In this document: piece after piece, positions 12,160-22,095 of the stretch | Position numbering within the stretch: position 1 is the first letter of the stretch | Layout of the letters: each line of letters opens with the position of its first letter | The notes under the pieces: generated by a model | The model's input: only the letters and a program-made list of their open reading frames with translations | Databases searched by the model: none | What the model was told of the DNA's origin: nothing | Source of the DNA: Isoetes taiwanensis | Lineage: Eukaryota; Streptophyta; Lycopodiopsida; Isoetales; Isoetaceae | Reading direction: 5' to 3' | Length of the DNA stretch: 64,000 bases | Assembly (NCBI GenBank): GCA_021234155.1 | Contig: JAJEKV010000036.1 | Span: 942,777-1,006,776, forward strand | Position numbers and translations under genes: made by a program

Positions 12160-12869
12160 GCCCGAGGCCAAGATGTCCTATGTTTTGCCGTTAAATGTTC
12201 ACTCCATCTATTGGCTCCCGATTTGGGCTTAGATTCCAGAGGGGGGTTAGGGTTCATCCCCATTAGTTTGTTACGTCGCCTTGCCTTTGGCACGTAGCGA
12301 CAAAAAACATTTGGTCGCATTATCTCTTCTCCAGCCTTATTGCGTCCTTCGTGGCAAAGGCAACTTCGAAAAACTCGAAAGTGCGAGAGGACTTTTGCTG
12401 AATTCAGAGCCGGAGTTTATCTTTTTGCTGGACTTGATTTGCCTTCTGGATTTGCCTTATAGAGTGAAGAGATCCATAATGATTTGTTTCTTGCTCTGAT
12501 TTTAGGCTTAGGAGCACCGAATTGCAATGGGAATGGTCTTCATGCAAATGCCTTTGCTTTGCTTACATGGCAAAGCTCCCAGAGCTGGGTTCTAGGATAA
12601 TGGGGATGCACCCTCCCATTAGGCAGCACCGGCATATTTATGCACCAATTTCACGATCCCAGTTGCCGGTTTCTGAAGACCACCATTCCTATTGCACCTG
12701 TGATGGGTTTTGGCTAGTTCTGAGGAAGAAGTCAAACGAAATCAAGAAGAGGACAAATGAAATCTTGCTAGAGGATAAACTCGGTTCTGATTTAGGGTAT
12801 TTAGAAGCTTTTGAACCCATCTGATTTGGAGTTCCAGGCCTGTGCCAAATCAGCAAAATCGGATTCCAG

Positions 12870-12960
12870 TTGGGGAATGGAAATGCTACTACGCTGCTTG
12901 TAACTTGCAAGGAGTTGCGGGATGGGAATGCTACTACGCTGCCTATAACTTGCAAGGTGT
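12870..12960. repeat. Two-copy 45-bp tandem repeat
   Basis: The core ATGCTACTACGCTGC followed by TAACTTGCAAGG occurs at about 12878-12913 and 12927-12957. A second short motif, GGGATGCACCCT, occurs at 12602 and 12988, flanking the pair. No gene is seen in 12172-13010. Confidence 0.55.
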
Positions 12961-13138
12961 CACAGGAACCGGCTATTTTTTAGCGTAATAGGGATGCACC
13001 CTTAGACTCGTGGAATGAGTACCATAATTTCAAGTTGATATTCTATAAGTGAATACCTCAAAATTGAAAACTCCTTCACCATAACCCCACCCCCCGGGCC
13101 AAGACTCGTCTAATCAAACCACACCTACATTACACAAG

Positions 13139-13337
13139 TCGAATACCCAAGGGAGTATTAGGCTCGTCAAACTAAGTTATGTATTGTGCAAGTCGAATAC
13201 CCCTTTGGCTATCCTACAAGTCAAATTACTGTATTCCACAAGTCAAATACCCAAAGGGGTATTGGGCTCGTCTGAACTAAGTTATGTATAGTGCAAGTCG
13301 AATACCCCCTTTGGCTATCCCACAAGTCGAATATGCC
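13139..13337. repeat. Two-copy ~107-bp tandem repeat
   Basis: Each unit starts with CAAGTCRAATACCCAA, passes through ACTAAGTTATGTAT and ends with TTTGGCTATCCYACAAGTC. Units contain partly inverted AATACCC / GGGTATT elements. The sequence from 13338 to 13623 shows no gene. Confidence 0.6.
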
Positions 13338-13623
13338 CCCCTTTTCTCCCCCCTTCTTTTTAAAATTCCAATATACTTTAGTATTAGGCTTTTTTAAATC
13401 ATAGGTTTATTGCAAAAATAAATACCCAATAATGTCGAAAGCTGCTTTTATCTCCTTCATTTTTATCCAGGCCCGATCTTTCTTTTCGCTAAGAACAAAG
13501 ATCTAGTCCCAACTCTTGATAACCATAATTGGATCAGTGTCTTTGTACTCATATGGTTCTCTTCTGGAGGAGGATGATCCTCCTCCAACAGTAAGCTTTC
13601 ATGTGGTCGCCTTGGACGCCATT

Positions 13624-14601
13624 CACTACAAGAGAATGAAGGTTTTTTGTCAGAAAAATCGTCAGATGGTCTTCACAAAATAGACAATTGCCCAGACTCT
13701 ATTGCCTGACGATTTACCTGACGAATATTATCTAACGATACAATGTCAAAAAAATCGTCAGAAAAAACGTCAGTCTTCTGACGATTAAGTGTCAAAAAAA
13801 TCGTCACAAAAATCGTCAGAAAAAGCGTTAGTCTTCTGACGATTAAGTGTCAAAAAAATCGTCAGAAAAATCGTCAAAAAAATCGTCAGAAAAAGCGTCA
13901 AAAAAATCGTCAGAAAAATCGTCAAAATTTTCGTCAAGAAAATCGTCAAAAATTTCGTCAAAAAAAATCTCAAAAAATTCGTCAAAAGTTTGGTCACCAA
14001 AAATCGTCACGTCATGCATCTATTTACGTTTTGTCTGGATTCGCATTTTGTCTGTAACTTTAAATTTTGTATCAATTTGCAATACATTTGCATTATCATT
14101 TACACTTAGCTTGTAATACTGCTTAAGTTTAAAATGAATTTAGGCTACAAGCTATAAAGAACTAAGAGCATCATTTATTTAAATGTAGTTACAATTACAT
14201 AGTTACATAGTTACATGTAACAATCTTTATCATGCCAACAAGAATAATGTGGCAAGGTGCTCAATAATAGCTTCCTTGTTGCGATGCTTGTTCAAGAAGA
14301 TTTTGATGTTCTATAGATTTCTGACGCTTTTTCTGACGTTGTATCTGACGCTTTTTCTGATGTTTTATCTGACGCTTTTTCTGACGAAGAATCTGACGCT
14401 TTTTCTGACACTAAATTTCTGACGATTTATGTGATACATAGCCTGACGTATATTTCTGACGAATAATCTGACGAAATATCTGACGTAAAATTGTCAAAAA
14501 AAAAACGTCAGAAAAGAGATCGTCAGAATATTCGTCAGACAAAAATCTCTCTAAATAGTCTGACGTTTTTTCTGACAAATAATAGCCATTCTCTTGTAGT
14601 G
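13624..14601. mobile_element. Non-autonomous CACTA (En/Spm) element, 978 bp
   Basis: The ends are perfect 15-bp inverted repeats, CACTACAAGAGAATG at 13624-13638 and CATTCTCTTGTAGTG at 14587-14601; CACTACAAGA is a usual plant CACTA terminus. The left arm (about 13650-14010) is packed with CGTCAGAAAAA-like units and the right arm (about 14310-14580) with the same motif inverted, TTTTTCTGACG. The central 300 bp are not repetitive and encode nothing. Dense subterminal arrays are the known transposase-binding feature of CACTA elements. A clear 3-bp target duplication is not visible (ATT before, AGA after). Long frames here are artefacts of the repeat. Confidence 0.85.
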
Positions 14602-14739
14602 AGATGCACAGATAAAAGAAATTGAAGCTAATTCTACAAAAGCCTATTCTTGATCTATTCTCAACTGCAGGGCTAATCAAATTCTCTACAGTGTCTATGG
14701 AATCCTGGTGATCCAGAGGGGCTTGAGGGAACCCCAAAC

Positions 14740-15655
14740 TTTGGAGAACAGCTTCAGCAGAGCCTCATCCATTAGGCTTGGGGGTTTCCCTCAGAATCTG
14801 TTCGGTGGGAAGGAGGCGCAATTTTGGGCGCTCCTCAACGTACATTGTTTTCCTCTTGGTCTGGATGGCATTCTCGTAGAGTTTTTCCAGGAATACTAGG
14901 AATGGCTAGGTGACTTGGTGTTGCAGACGTATCAAGATCTTTTGAGAGCAGAGTCGTTAGACTTTAGACTTAACACTAGATGCATCTCACTGATTCCCAA
15001 GTTGGAAGATCCTACTACCATCTCTGACTGGCATCCGATTACATTACTACCCTCTCTGTACAAGATAATTGCTAAAGCCCTATCTCTGAGACTTCAAGTG
15101 GTCCTGATGGATTCCATCAATTCAATGCAATCTGGCTTTATTCCAGAAAGACATGTCCTCAATAATGTTGCGGCAGCATTTGAGGGCATTCATTGGGCAC
15201 GCAAAACAGGTCAGCGGATAGTTTATTTAAAGCTAGATTTTGCCAAGGCATATGATAGTGTCTGCTAGGACTTTCTGAAGAGGATGTTAGCATTTGGTGA
15301 TGTGGAGAATTTCACAGTTGTGGTTCTGAAACTCCTTAAGTCTGCTAGAACCACCGTACTTTGTCACGACGAGTCTTCCCCGATCTTCAGTATTGGCCTC
15401 GGAATTTGTCAAGGTTGGCCATTGGCTCCTTACTTGATCATAATTGTCGCAGAAGCTCTTTTTCAATTGCTGAACTCTGCTCTGGATGCGGGTGTCATAG
15501 AGGGTTTGAGGATGGCGAATGGGTCGCAACAAATTGGAAATCAGTATGCCGATGATTCCTTCCTGTTTTTACAAGTCGATGAGGTAAATTTGACGAACAC
15601 AAAAGAGCTTTTGGATACATTCTCTATTGCATCAGGCTGTCTGATGAACTGAACA
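14740..15655 (+). pseudogene. L1-type LINE reverse transcriptase fragment
   Basis: One frame carries successive non-LTR RT blocks: LIPKLEDPTTISDWHPITLL, SGFIPERHVLNN, LKLDFAKAYDSV (catalytic Asp), GICQGWPLAPYL, and NQYADDSFLF (the YADD box, about 15540). The frame is interrupted by TAG at 14897 and at 15266, each where a tryptophan TGG fits the family pattern, but there is no frameshift across 900 bp. The endonuclease and C-terminal parts are absent. It is a dead fragment inserted just downstream of the CACTA element. Confidence 0.85.
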
Positions 15656-15729
15656 AAGTGCTCTGCATTGTGATCTTCGCCCGAGCAAATGCCCGCCATT
15701 TTGTCTAACTTCCCTTGACAAAGAGTTTG

Positions 15730-16077
15730 ATGACTGAAATATTGCAAGCAGCTAAAAGTCTGGCCGAGGAGCTCGAAGATCTTGGCTGGAAATCTAAGGT
15801 GTCCTTCAGACTGGTTAAAATTTGGGAAGAAGCCGATGATCACATTATTGAAGACGTTCGAAAAGGATTCAAAAGTAGGCTCCCATCCTTTGCCTCCAAG
15901 ACCCTTAAAGAAGTTGAAATGGAGTTCAAGTCATACCAGCTCCTGCTTGAAGCTACAAACAAGTGTGAAATCCTGGATAGCAATGGTTACTTTCACCCTT
16001 CAGAGTGTGGGAACTGCAAATGCCCAAATTGCAAAATGCTTAAAGTACCAAAACTAAAGTTTCGAAGCAAGTGCTGA
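15730..16077 (+). CDS. Unknown ORF with CxxC cluster
   Basis: An ATG-led frame of 115 codons: a helical N-terminal half (AAKSLAEELEDLGWKS) and a C-terminal cysteine cluster, ECGNCKCPNCKML. I do not recognise it. It lies between two LINE pieces, so it may be part of a LINE or an exon remnant. There is no promoter evidence. Low confidence that it is a gene. Confidence 0.3.
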   Translation: MTEILQAAKSLAEELEDLGWKSKVSFRLVKIWEEADDHIIEDVRKGFKSRLPSFASKTLKEVEMEFKSYQLLLEATNKCEILDSNGYFHPSECGNCKCPNCKMLKVPKLKFRSKC

Positions 16078-16138
16078 AGTCTTCCATCCCTATCATGGGC
16101 AAGTATGACAAGCTTAACAGTAACTCCCATAAAAATGT

Positions 16139-16800
16139 TTGCTCAACTCTTCTACTCTGGTTAATAATAATGATGATACTAACAGAGAAGAGAAAATGGA
16201 TTTTATTGACTTGAATGCTATTGTGGATAATTCGGCCACTGTTAAAAATTCTAGGCATGGTATGTTTGTGCACTTTCCGCAGATATGTCCTACGATCAGT
16301 GACGTTAACCATTGGATTACTAAAACACAACTTATTCCCATCTTATCCATTCTTAAAATTGACCAAAAGACCTATCAGATCATCTGCAGAGAAGAGAAAA
16401 GTGTAGCCCTCATCCTTACTCGCAAGTTATTTTCCATTTCCGGCCATCCCTCTTACATTATGAAATGGAATCCTTCCTATGTTCCAGGTAACTTCTCTGA
16501 TATGGCCACTACAACTTGGATCTCTTGTGCCAATCTTCCCCCTGGATACTGGACCACTTCTCATCTTAATACTATTACTAGTAGACTAGGGGAAGTTATC
16601 CAGATATCCATTCCCCAAAAACTTTCCCTCGGTCTACATTAAAAAAAAAACAAATGCAGTCCTCCTAGTGTGATAAAGTGTTATGCAAAGTGGGCAAGGG
16701 GATGTTTATTGACCTTCAAGTCTCTTATTCTAAAAGCCTTGTTGCTAATTCTCCTATAAACAAAGATAAGGAGAAGGTCATGGAAAATAAAGAGGACCAT
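16139..16800 (+). pseudogene. LINE ORF1-like (DUF4283) fragment
   Basis: The frame 16139-16642 has the plant L1 ORF1 pattern: KLFSISGHPSYIMKWNPSY, then TTTWISCANLPPGYW and LGEVIQI, which match the nucleic-acid-binding DUF4283 region. It decays after 16642 into A-rich sequence. ORF1 lying downstream of the RT fragment means two separate LINE pieces or a rearrangement. A 41-45 bp tandem pair (CCAAATGGAGACAGGTGA) follows at about 16826-16912. Confidence 0.65.
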
Positions 16801-17031
16801 CAACACGCTAAACAGGTGTGAAAGGTAAAAACTCAGCAACACAAAGCACCAAATGGAGACAGGTGAGGCAAAAACTCAGCAACCCAAACAACACCAAATG
16901 GAGACAGGTGAATGCAGCAGGAATGAGGCCCTCTCCCTTTGCCTTCAAAGGTATGTTCCTGAGGGAAGTTTTGTCTTTCAATTTCCTTCCAAAGTTATTA
17001 TCAATATTACAATCACTTGGGACAGCTTAGC

Positions 17032-19904
17032 TGTGACGTTCTAGGTATTTATACAGTATACGTATACATACAATGACACGTCGCCAGTATACAATTAGAC
17101 CCTTAGGAGTCAATAGAGAATAACTTGGGCTAACCTAAAAGAGTTTTCTTTAGCTATGCTAAAATATTAAGGAATAATTAACATAATTAAGTTAATTATT
17201 TGTTGAAGTCAACCAATAAGGCAGCGCCACCTGGCCCAAATCGATTGGCCAATGGGGACTTGCCAATTTTAGAGGGCAAATTGTGGTCTTACCCCCATTG
17301 CTACCCCAAATCGATTTGGGGAGAGGGGAGGAAGGAGGAGCCATCAGCTGATGTGATCAGACTTGAAGAATGGAAGCCTTTCGCGACAATGGCTCCAGCC
17401 AGGAGACCCGTAGTCCCCAGATAGTTTGTGCTTCAACTAACACTTCTTTGAATAGATGGAATGGTTAAATTCTCTTTTATATGTTACTAAGATGATGATG
17501 GATGCTTTGATTGTGATTATATTCCTTCTTTGTGTTCCTTCCATATGTCTGGCGTTAAGGGGAGGGTAGATATTTGAAAGCTTCCTAGAAGTAGAGATGT
17601 TTCTATCTAGAACCCTTAAAACCCAGTAATTGCGGCATGTGCACAAGAGCCCACCTGCTGTGGATGCTATATCATGATTCAGCACCAGATAACGGGTACA
17701 TTGGTGAAATGGGAGTGGGGTCTTGCCTAGCGTGGCTACAGGACTTCTGCAGTATGCTAGGCTTATAGTCGGCCCTCGCGTTGGGGCTGGGTATGGGTCC
17801 GACACCTCCTGGGCCGCAGGAAACGTGCCTATATGGATGTCCTAGGCTCGATGGGCGCGCCTAGTGGTCCATGGATTTTGGGGCGTTCAAGTCGGGTACG
17901 ACTACGTGTGCATTGAGGTGGCATGTATTCTCTAGCACACCCAGGGATCCATTATGTTCAGTGAGGGGACACTTCTCTGACCTGCCTCATCAGATTGGGG
18001 AGATGTAACCCGGAGTAGTCTCTTTTTTTTTTTTTTTTTTTTGAAGAAACGGCAGTTATATAACTTTACAGCACAAAAAAAAACCCTGAAGATTCAGGGA
18101 AAAAGATAAGAAACTGTTCTCAGAATATACAGTAAATGAAAAAGTAGAGTACTCATCATGGAGTTGTTCAACATCTTCTTTGGATCAACTTACTATAGGG
18201 AACAACCTTCTTCTGCTGAACCAAATACTATAGGATCTTCTCCATAAATTTCCACCACTAATCCACTTACTTGCTCAACTGCAACAGTTTCTGTTACCCT
18301 TACTGGCCAGATTTGGATTAAGCGCAAGTAATAATTCCCAGTATCCTTTGCAGGCTAGTAAGATAAATTGGACCAAAACCTGAATAGAAAAGAAGGACAT
18401 GTAGCCAAGTAATTGCCCAAACCTTATGCCTGAAGAGAACGCATTCCCATTGTAGAGGTAGCAAAGCTCTCCTAGCTCCCCATGCTTCTAAATCCATTAA
18501 AATCCAATTAGACCTCCAAGCCCAGCCCTAGAAGATGATCCAAAAGATGGTGCATTGTTGGAGAAACCTCTAGGTCATCATGCTTCCATACGGGCGAAGA
18601 TGAAATCCAAGGTCTCCCGAAACTTAAATTTCAAGATTTTTAATCCAATTTACCTGACCACATCTGCAAAGACACATGGAAATTCCCATATATACATAGA
18701 ACATTAAAGAGAAAGCAATAATAAATGGAATAGGCTGCCACACTATTCCTGAAGCTGCCACCTTCTTTTATGAATCTGATTCTCTGCTTCCAAGCAGCCT
18801 AACCAATCAACAATCTAGATAATAGAGAAGGTTACTGTGGCTCAAACAGTTGTCTTGAAGCTAGTTAGGCTTAGAACAAGCCCAACCCACCAGACTACTC
18901 TCAGAGCCCAGTCTTAAATTATCAACTGTAATAAGACACCAAAACATTCTGCCATAATTTTCAAAAACTGACTAATCACACTGCCATGGCTACAGAAAGA
19001 ACCAAACCATGTTGCTGCCATCTACCTGCTCTATGTACTTCTGCCAGTAAGAAATGGAAAAAAAGAAAGAACTTTTCTGCCAGATTATATTCGAAAGATT
19101 TAAATTAGATCACCTGGGTGAAAGCCATGGATCCTTGCCTGTGAATCAAAGCAGAAGAAGTCCCTTCGCCTGGCCACAAATAAAAATCCTTGCCCTAAGC
19201 CAATCCCTTCTCGGTCCAGAAAATCTGCAGATATAAACCGGATGCAGCCTTTCATGGATGCCGAGGGGCAGCCTAAGGCATAATAACATGAACGGCCGGC
19301 CCAGGGCAAAGCCCTAGGCGGCCAAACGGTGCCGTCCCGCCATCCGATTCAATCCAGGTCACCCGGAGTAGTCTCATAGGATGATTCCATGAGATTGCAT
19401 CTCCGGAAGGCTACAATCACTTCATAGCTTTCAGCCTATCTGCAAAGTGTGCACAGGAGGGGTGAATGGAGTGGACTACCCTAGCCATTGTTCTATGCCA
19501 GCCAATGCCATGTTATACTTCTGTTTGCTGATATCTTGCGGCCCTGACCGTCAGTTGACCCCATGGAGTCTAAGCCCAGGGTAGAGCCTTTGTTATGACG
19601 TATCACTTATGTTATCTTGTGCTTGTAGTGTCATTTAGTTGATGATGATGGATGGGCCACCCTTCGTGGTGGTATATTATTTGAGCAGGATTACTATGTG
19701 CTAACATGTACGTACGCTTCCACTGTATAGGATTCCCATAGAGGATGTGGGACGAATGACACCTCTGTGTTCCTCGCCCGGACACTTGGTCATCCCAAGT
19801 GGTCCGAGTCAGATGGAGGGCCCTCCCAAAGTGATGTAGTCGCCACGGGAGGGGATTTCTAGTCTTTATACGATGGGAGCATCGTATAGATTCTAGAAGT
19901 GTCA
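17032..19904 (+). mobile_element. 5' LTR of element 1 (with nested insertion)
   Basis: It begins TGTGACGTTCTAGG, identical to the 3' LTR start at 29149, and ends about AGTGTCA three bases before the PBS. Removing the 1.34-kb insertion (with one target copy) leaves about 1.5 kb. The candidate target sequence upstream is TTAGC (17027-17031); it cannot be checked on the right side because the 3' LTR is truncated. Confidence 0.8.
18023..19360 (-). mobile_element. Poly(A) retroposon nested in the LTR
   Basis: A 1338-bp insert is flanked by a perfect 15-bp target duplication, ACCCGGAGTAGTCTC, at 18008-18022 and 19361-19375. It begins on the plus strand with about 20 T's, the poly(A) tail of a minus-strand retroposon, preceded by AACTGCCGTTTCTTC. 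The 5' end near 19360 is GC-rich (GGCCGCCTAGGGCTTTGCCC). No long frame or RT is present, so it is a non-autonomous or processed-RNA copy mobilised by a LINE. The intact tail and duplication mean it is younger than the LTR. Confidence 0.85.
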
Positions 19905-19907
19905 CGG

Positions 19908-19919
19908 TGGTATCAGAGC
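19908..19919 (+). promoter_or_regulatory. Primer-binding site for initiator tRNA-Met
   Basis: TGGTATCAGAGC, the standard plant Ty3/gypsy PBS complementary to the 3' end of initiator tRNA-Met, three bases after the LTR end. Confidence 0.9.
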
Positions 19920-20554
19920 ATAATTTTGGTAGACCAAACCATTGCACTGGCCATAATCTAACTCGTTAGGTTGTGAAGACCTCACCTTAAGTTAAACTAT
20001 CCCAACTCTCTGGTTAGTATGTGGGTTGATCTAGTTGGGTAGGAAGGTGTAAGTTTGTAGGGTAAGTGTGTTAAGTTGGGGAGAAAAGAGATCTCTTGCT
20101 TCCAGGGGCCATAACTTTCTATAGGTAACTCGGACGGACCAGATTTTTGCACCAACGTGTCGAGCATGATCCAACTACCCTAGGGCGCCAACATCCAACA
20201 TCAAAATGGCAACATCAAGGCCCAGAAGCTTAGAGTGCGCCGTTGTCATTTTAGAGTCTTAGAATTCAAAAAGAAACCCATATTTTCTCAGCGGCGCATC
20301 CATATAAAACACGTATTTTCGTCATATATTTTAAAAAAAGAAAAAAAGTTTTTGGGAAAAAAATTTGAACTTAAATAAAGTGACGGTTATTTATTTGACT
20401 TTTTATCTTTTCGCCCCGCGCCTTCACCGTACGTCCGCCATAGCCACCGGAGAGAAATTCGCCTTTTCTTGCCCGTGAACTCCGCCACTACCGCCTACCA
20501 GTGCCTCCTTTTCAACCGTCCTTCACACCCACGAAGGCCTATACCAGAGGTTAC

Positions 20555-21427
20555 ATGAGCCATAGTAACCTCAACATCCCTCAAATATTTGCTGAGCTCG
20601 GTGAGCAACTTGCTAGCAACCCCGACAAGGTGGAGCTACTTTTGATCGAGCTTGTGCAATGGTTTGTCACCAGATATAGGGTCTCTTATCATATTGTCCA
20701 TCTGTCTACTAAGTGCTTCTTGCTGAAACTCAATCTTCTACGACAACCCTACATCCTGGTCGAACGGCCTGACCAAGTCCTGATGCTCGTCAAGTTTTAT
20801 CCACCCTCGTGTGTAAAAGTTCCCCAGGATGAGGCCATCAGGATAGAGGCCGAAAGAATTAGGGAACTTATCCGAGGAGACGACACCCGGGAGATGGAGA
20901 GGGGAGACCCGAAGGTCCGGGGTAGAGAGTATGTCTACCTGGGAGATGGGCAGGCCATTATAGATGGCAACCCCTTTCACCTTCCCCTTTACCAATGGGA
21001 CAAGGCCACCCAAAGCTTTGTTTGGGGTGAAGTCTCATCACACCTTACGATGGATTACCTAATATCCATCCAGTTGGATATGCAGGCCAGGCAGGACAGA
21101 TATCATGCTGAGCTGCTGAGAAGGGTCAATGCTCGCTGCCTCGCAGAGGTGGAAGAGTGCATGGCAGCTGCCTATGCTGCACAGCAAGAGACAGAGCGGG
21201 CCGAGCAACAGCGACAAGCAGAGGAGCTTGCCAAGCAAAATCGGGATCAACCGCAGCAACCCCAACAAAACCCAAAGCAAACTACCCAGTGGGCTCCCGA
21301 CCAAACTGAGACCCCTGTTGTGAAACGAAGGCGGAAGTCTACCGCCCATAAGTCGGGGAGTGCCTACAAAGAGAAGCTGAAGATGGTTGGGGCCATTGGG
21401 AAAGCGACGAGCTCCGCCCTTCGATAG
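20555..21427 (+). pseudogene. N-terminal ORF of element 1, unknown, coiled and basic
   Basis: From the in-frame ATG at 20555 it reads about 290 codons to TAG at 21425-21427. The N-terminal half is globular-looking and unrecognised (IFAELGEQLASNPDKVELLL). Residues around 190-260 form a Q/E/A-rich probable coiled coil, followed by a basic patch, VVKRRRKSTAHKSG. The stop is where CAG fits. Beyond it, H3-like coding resumes one frame over, within 60 bases. The simplest reading is one ancestral protein of roughly 430 residues with this region fused ahead of the H3 fold. No gag or zinc-knuckle motif is present. Confidence 0.6.
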
Positions 21428-21483
21428 GACCGAGTGGATGCAGCTCGGCCTCGGCCAGTAACAGGGTGCAAGACCCTGCCTAA

Positions 21484-21858
21484 GAAGCCACGCAGCCTCA
21501 GAAGTCGGCGCAGCCAAAGAAGTCGCACAGGTATAGGCCCGGGACCGTGGCCTTGAGGAAGATTCGGAAGTACCAGAAGACGAATGAGCTTCTGCTACGC
21601 AAGCTCCCCTTCCAGTGCCTGGTCCGAGGGATAGCACAAGGCTATTGGACCGATCTTCGGTTCCAGACTTCTGCTATGCTCGCATTTCAGGAGGCTGCCA
21701 AAGATTATTTGGTAGCCCTTTTTGGAGATGCCAATCTCTGTGCCATACATGCCAAGAGGGTCACCATCATGACCAAGGATCTGGCTCTTGCCCGAAGGAT
21801 TCGGGGAGACCATAATTATCTTGCTTATCAAGCCTTCTCTTGTGCAAATTTTGTATAG
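21484..21858 (+). pseudogene. Histone H3-like domain inside a chromovirus
   Basis: The frame reads [20 protein letters not shown], then [46 protein letters not shown] and LARRIRGD. That follows canonical H3 from about residue 27 to the C-terminus: alpha-N, alpha-1, loop 1 of normal length, alpha-2 and alpha-3. Departures include R to C after LPFQ, G-Y-W where H3 has D-F-K, and a 14-residue C-terminal extension. Loop 1 lacks the CENH3 insertion, so it resembles ordinary H3. It has no ATG of its own in this frame and is preceded by TAA at 21481, so it was probably the C-terminal part of the protein starting at 20555, now frameshifted. It lies between the PBS and gag and on the element's sense strand. 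Role unknown; packaging or chromatin targeting is conjecture. Confidence 0.88.
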
Positions 21859-22025
21859 AAATCTAAGAAATGTTGATTGCCTTTTTTTTTTTTAATATAT
21901 AGAATATTTATTAAATTAGTATCAATGACTGACGCTGACGTTAGCATCAAAAGTTTAAAATAAAGTACACTTAATAGACTTTAGGGTTTCACTTTCTTCT
22001 TTGCTCCCCCTGTTTTTTTGCTCCT

Positions 22026-22095
22026 CCTCCACGTCTCGCGTCTATAATGGAGACCCCTAGCCTCCACGTCTCGCGTCTATAATGGAGACCCCTAG
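22026..22095 (+). repeat. 35-bp duplication creating a uORF and overlapping UAAUG
   Basis: Two perfect 35-bp copies (22026-22060 and 22061-22095), each containing ATAATGGAGACC. The first ATG (22047) opens an 11-codon frame whose TAA (22080-22082) overlaps the second ATG (22082-22084) as TAATG. The second ATG starts the long second ORF. Confidence 0.85.

Noticed and set aside
13785-14000. Leucine/threonine/phenylalanine-repeat frame
   Set aside because: It is produced by the CACTA subterminal repeats and has no independent support.
17437-17805. Minus-strand 122-codon frame in the LTR and its relative in the 3' LTR
   Set aside because: It lies in LTR non-coding DNA; the 3' LTR copy is shorter and altered, so there is no sign of selection on it.
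19100-19309. Minus-strand 69-codon frame in the nested retroposon
   Set aside because: Short, no known domain; the insert is better described as non-coding.
21484-21858. The H3 domain as a centromeric CENH3
   Set aside because: Loop 1 has the canonical H3 length and the alpha-2 helix reads like ordinary H3 ([15 protein letters not shown]), without CENH3-type insertion or substitutions.
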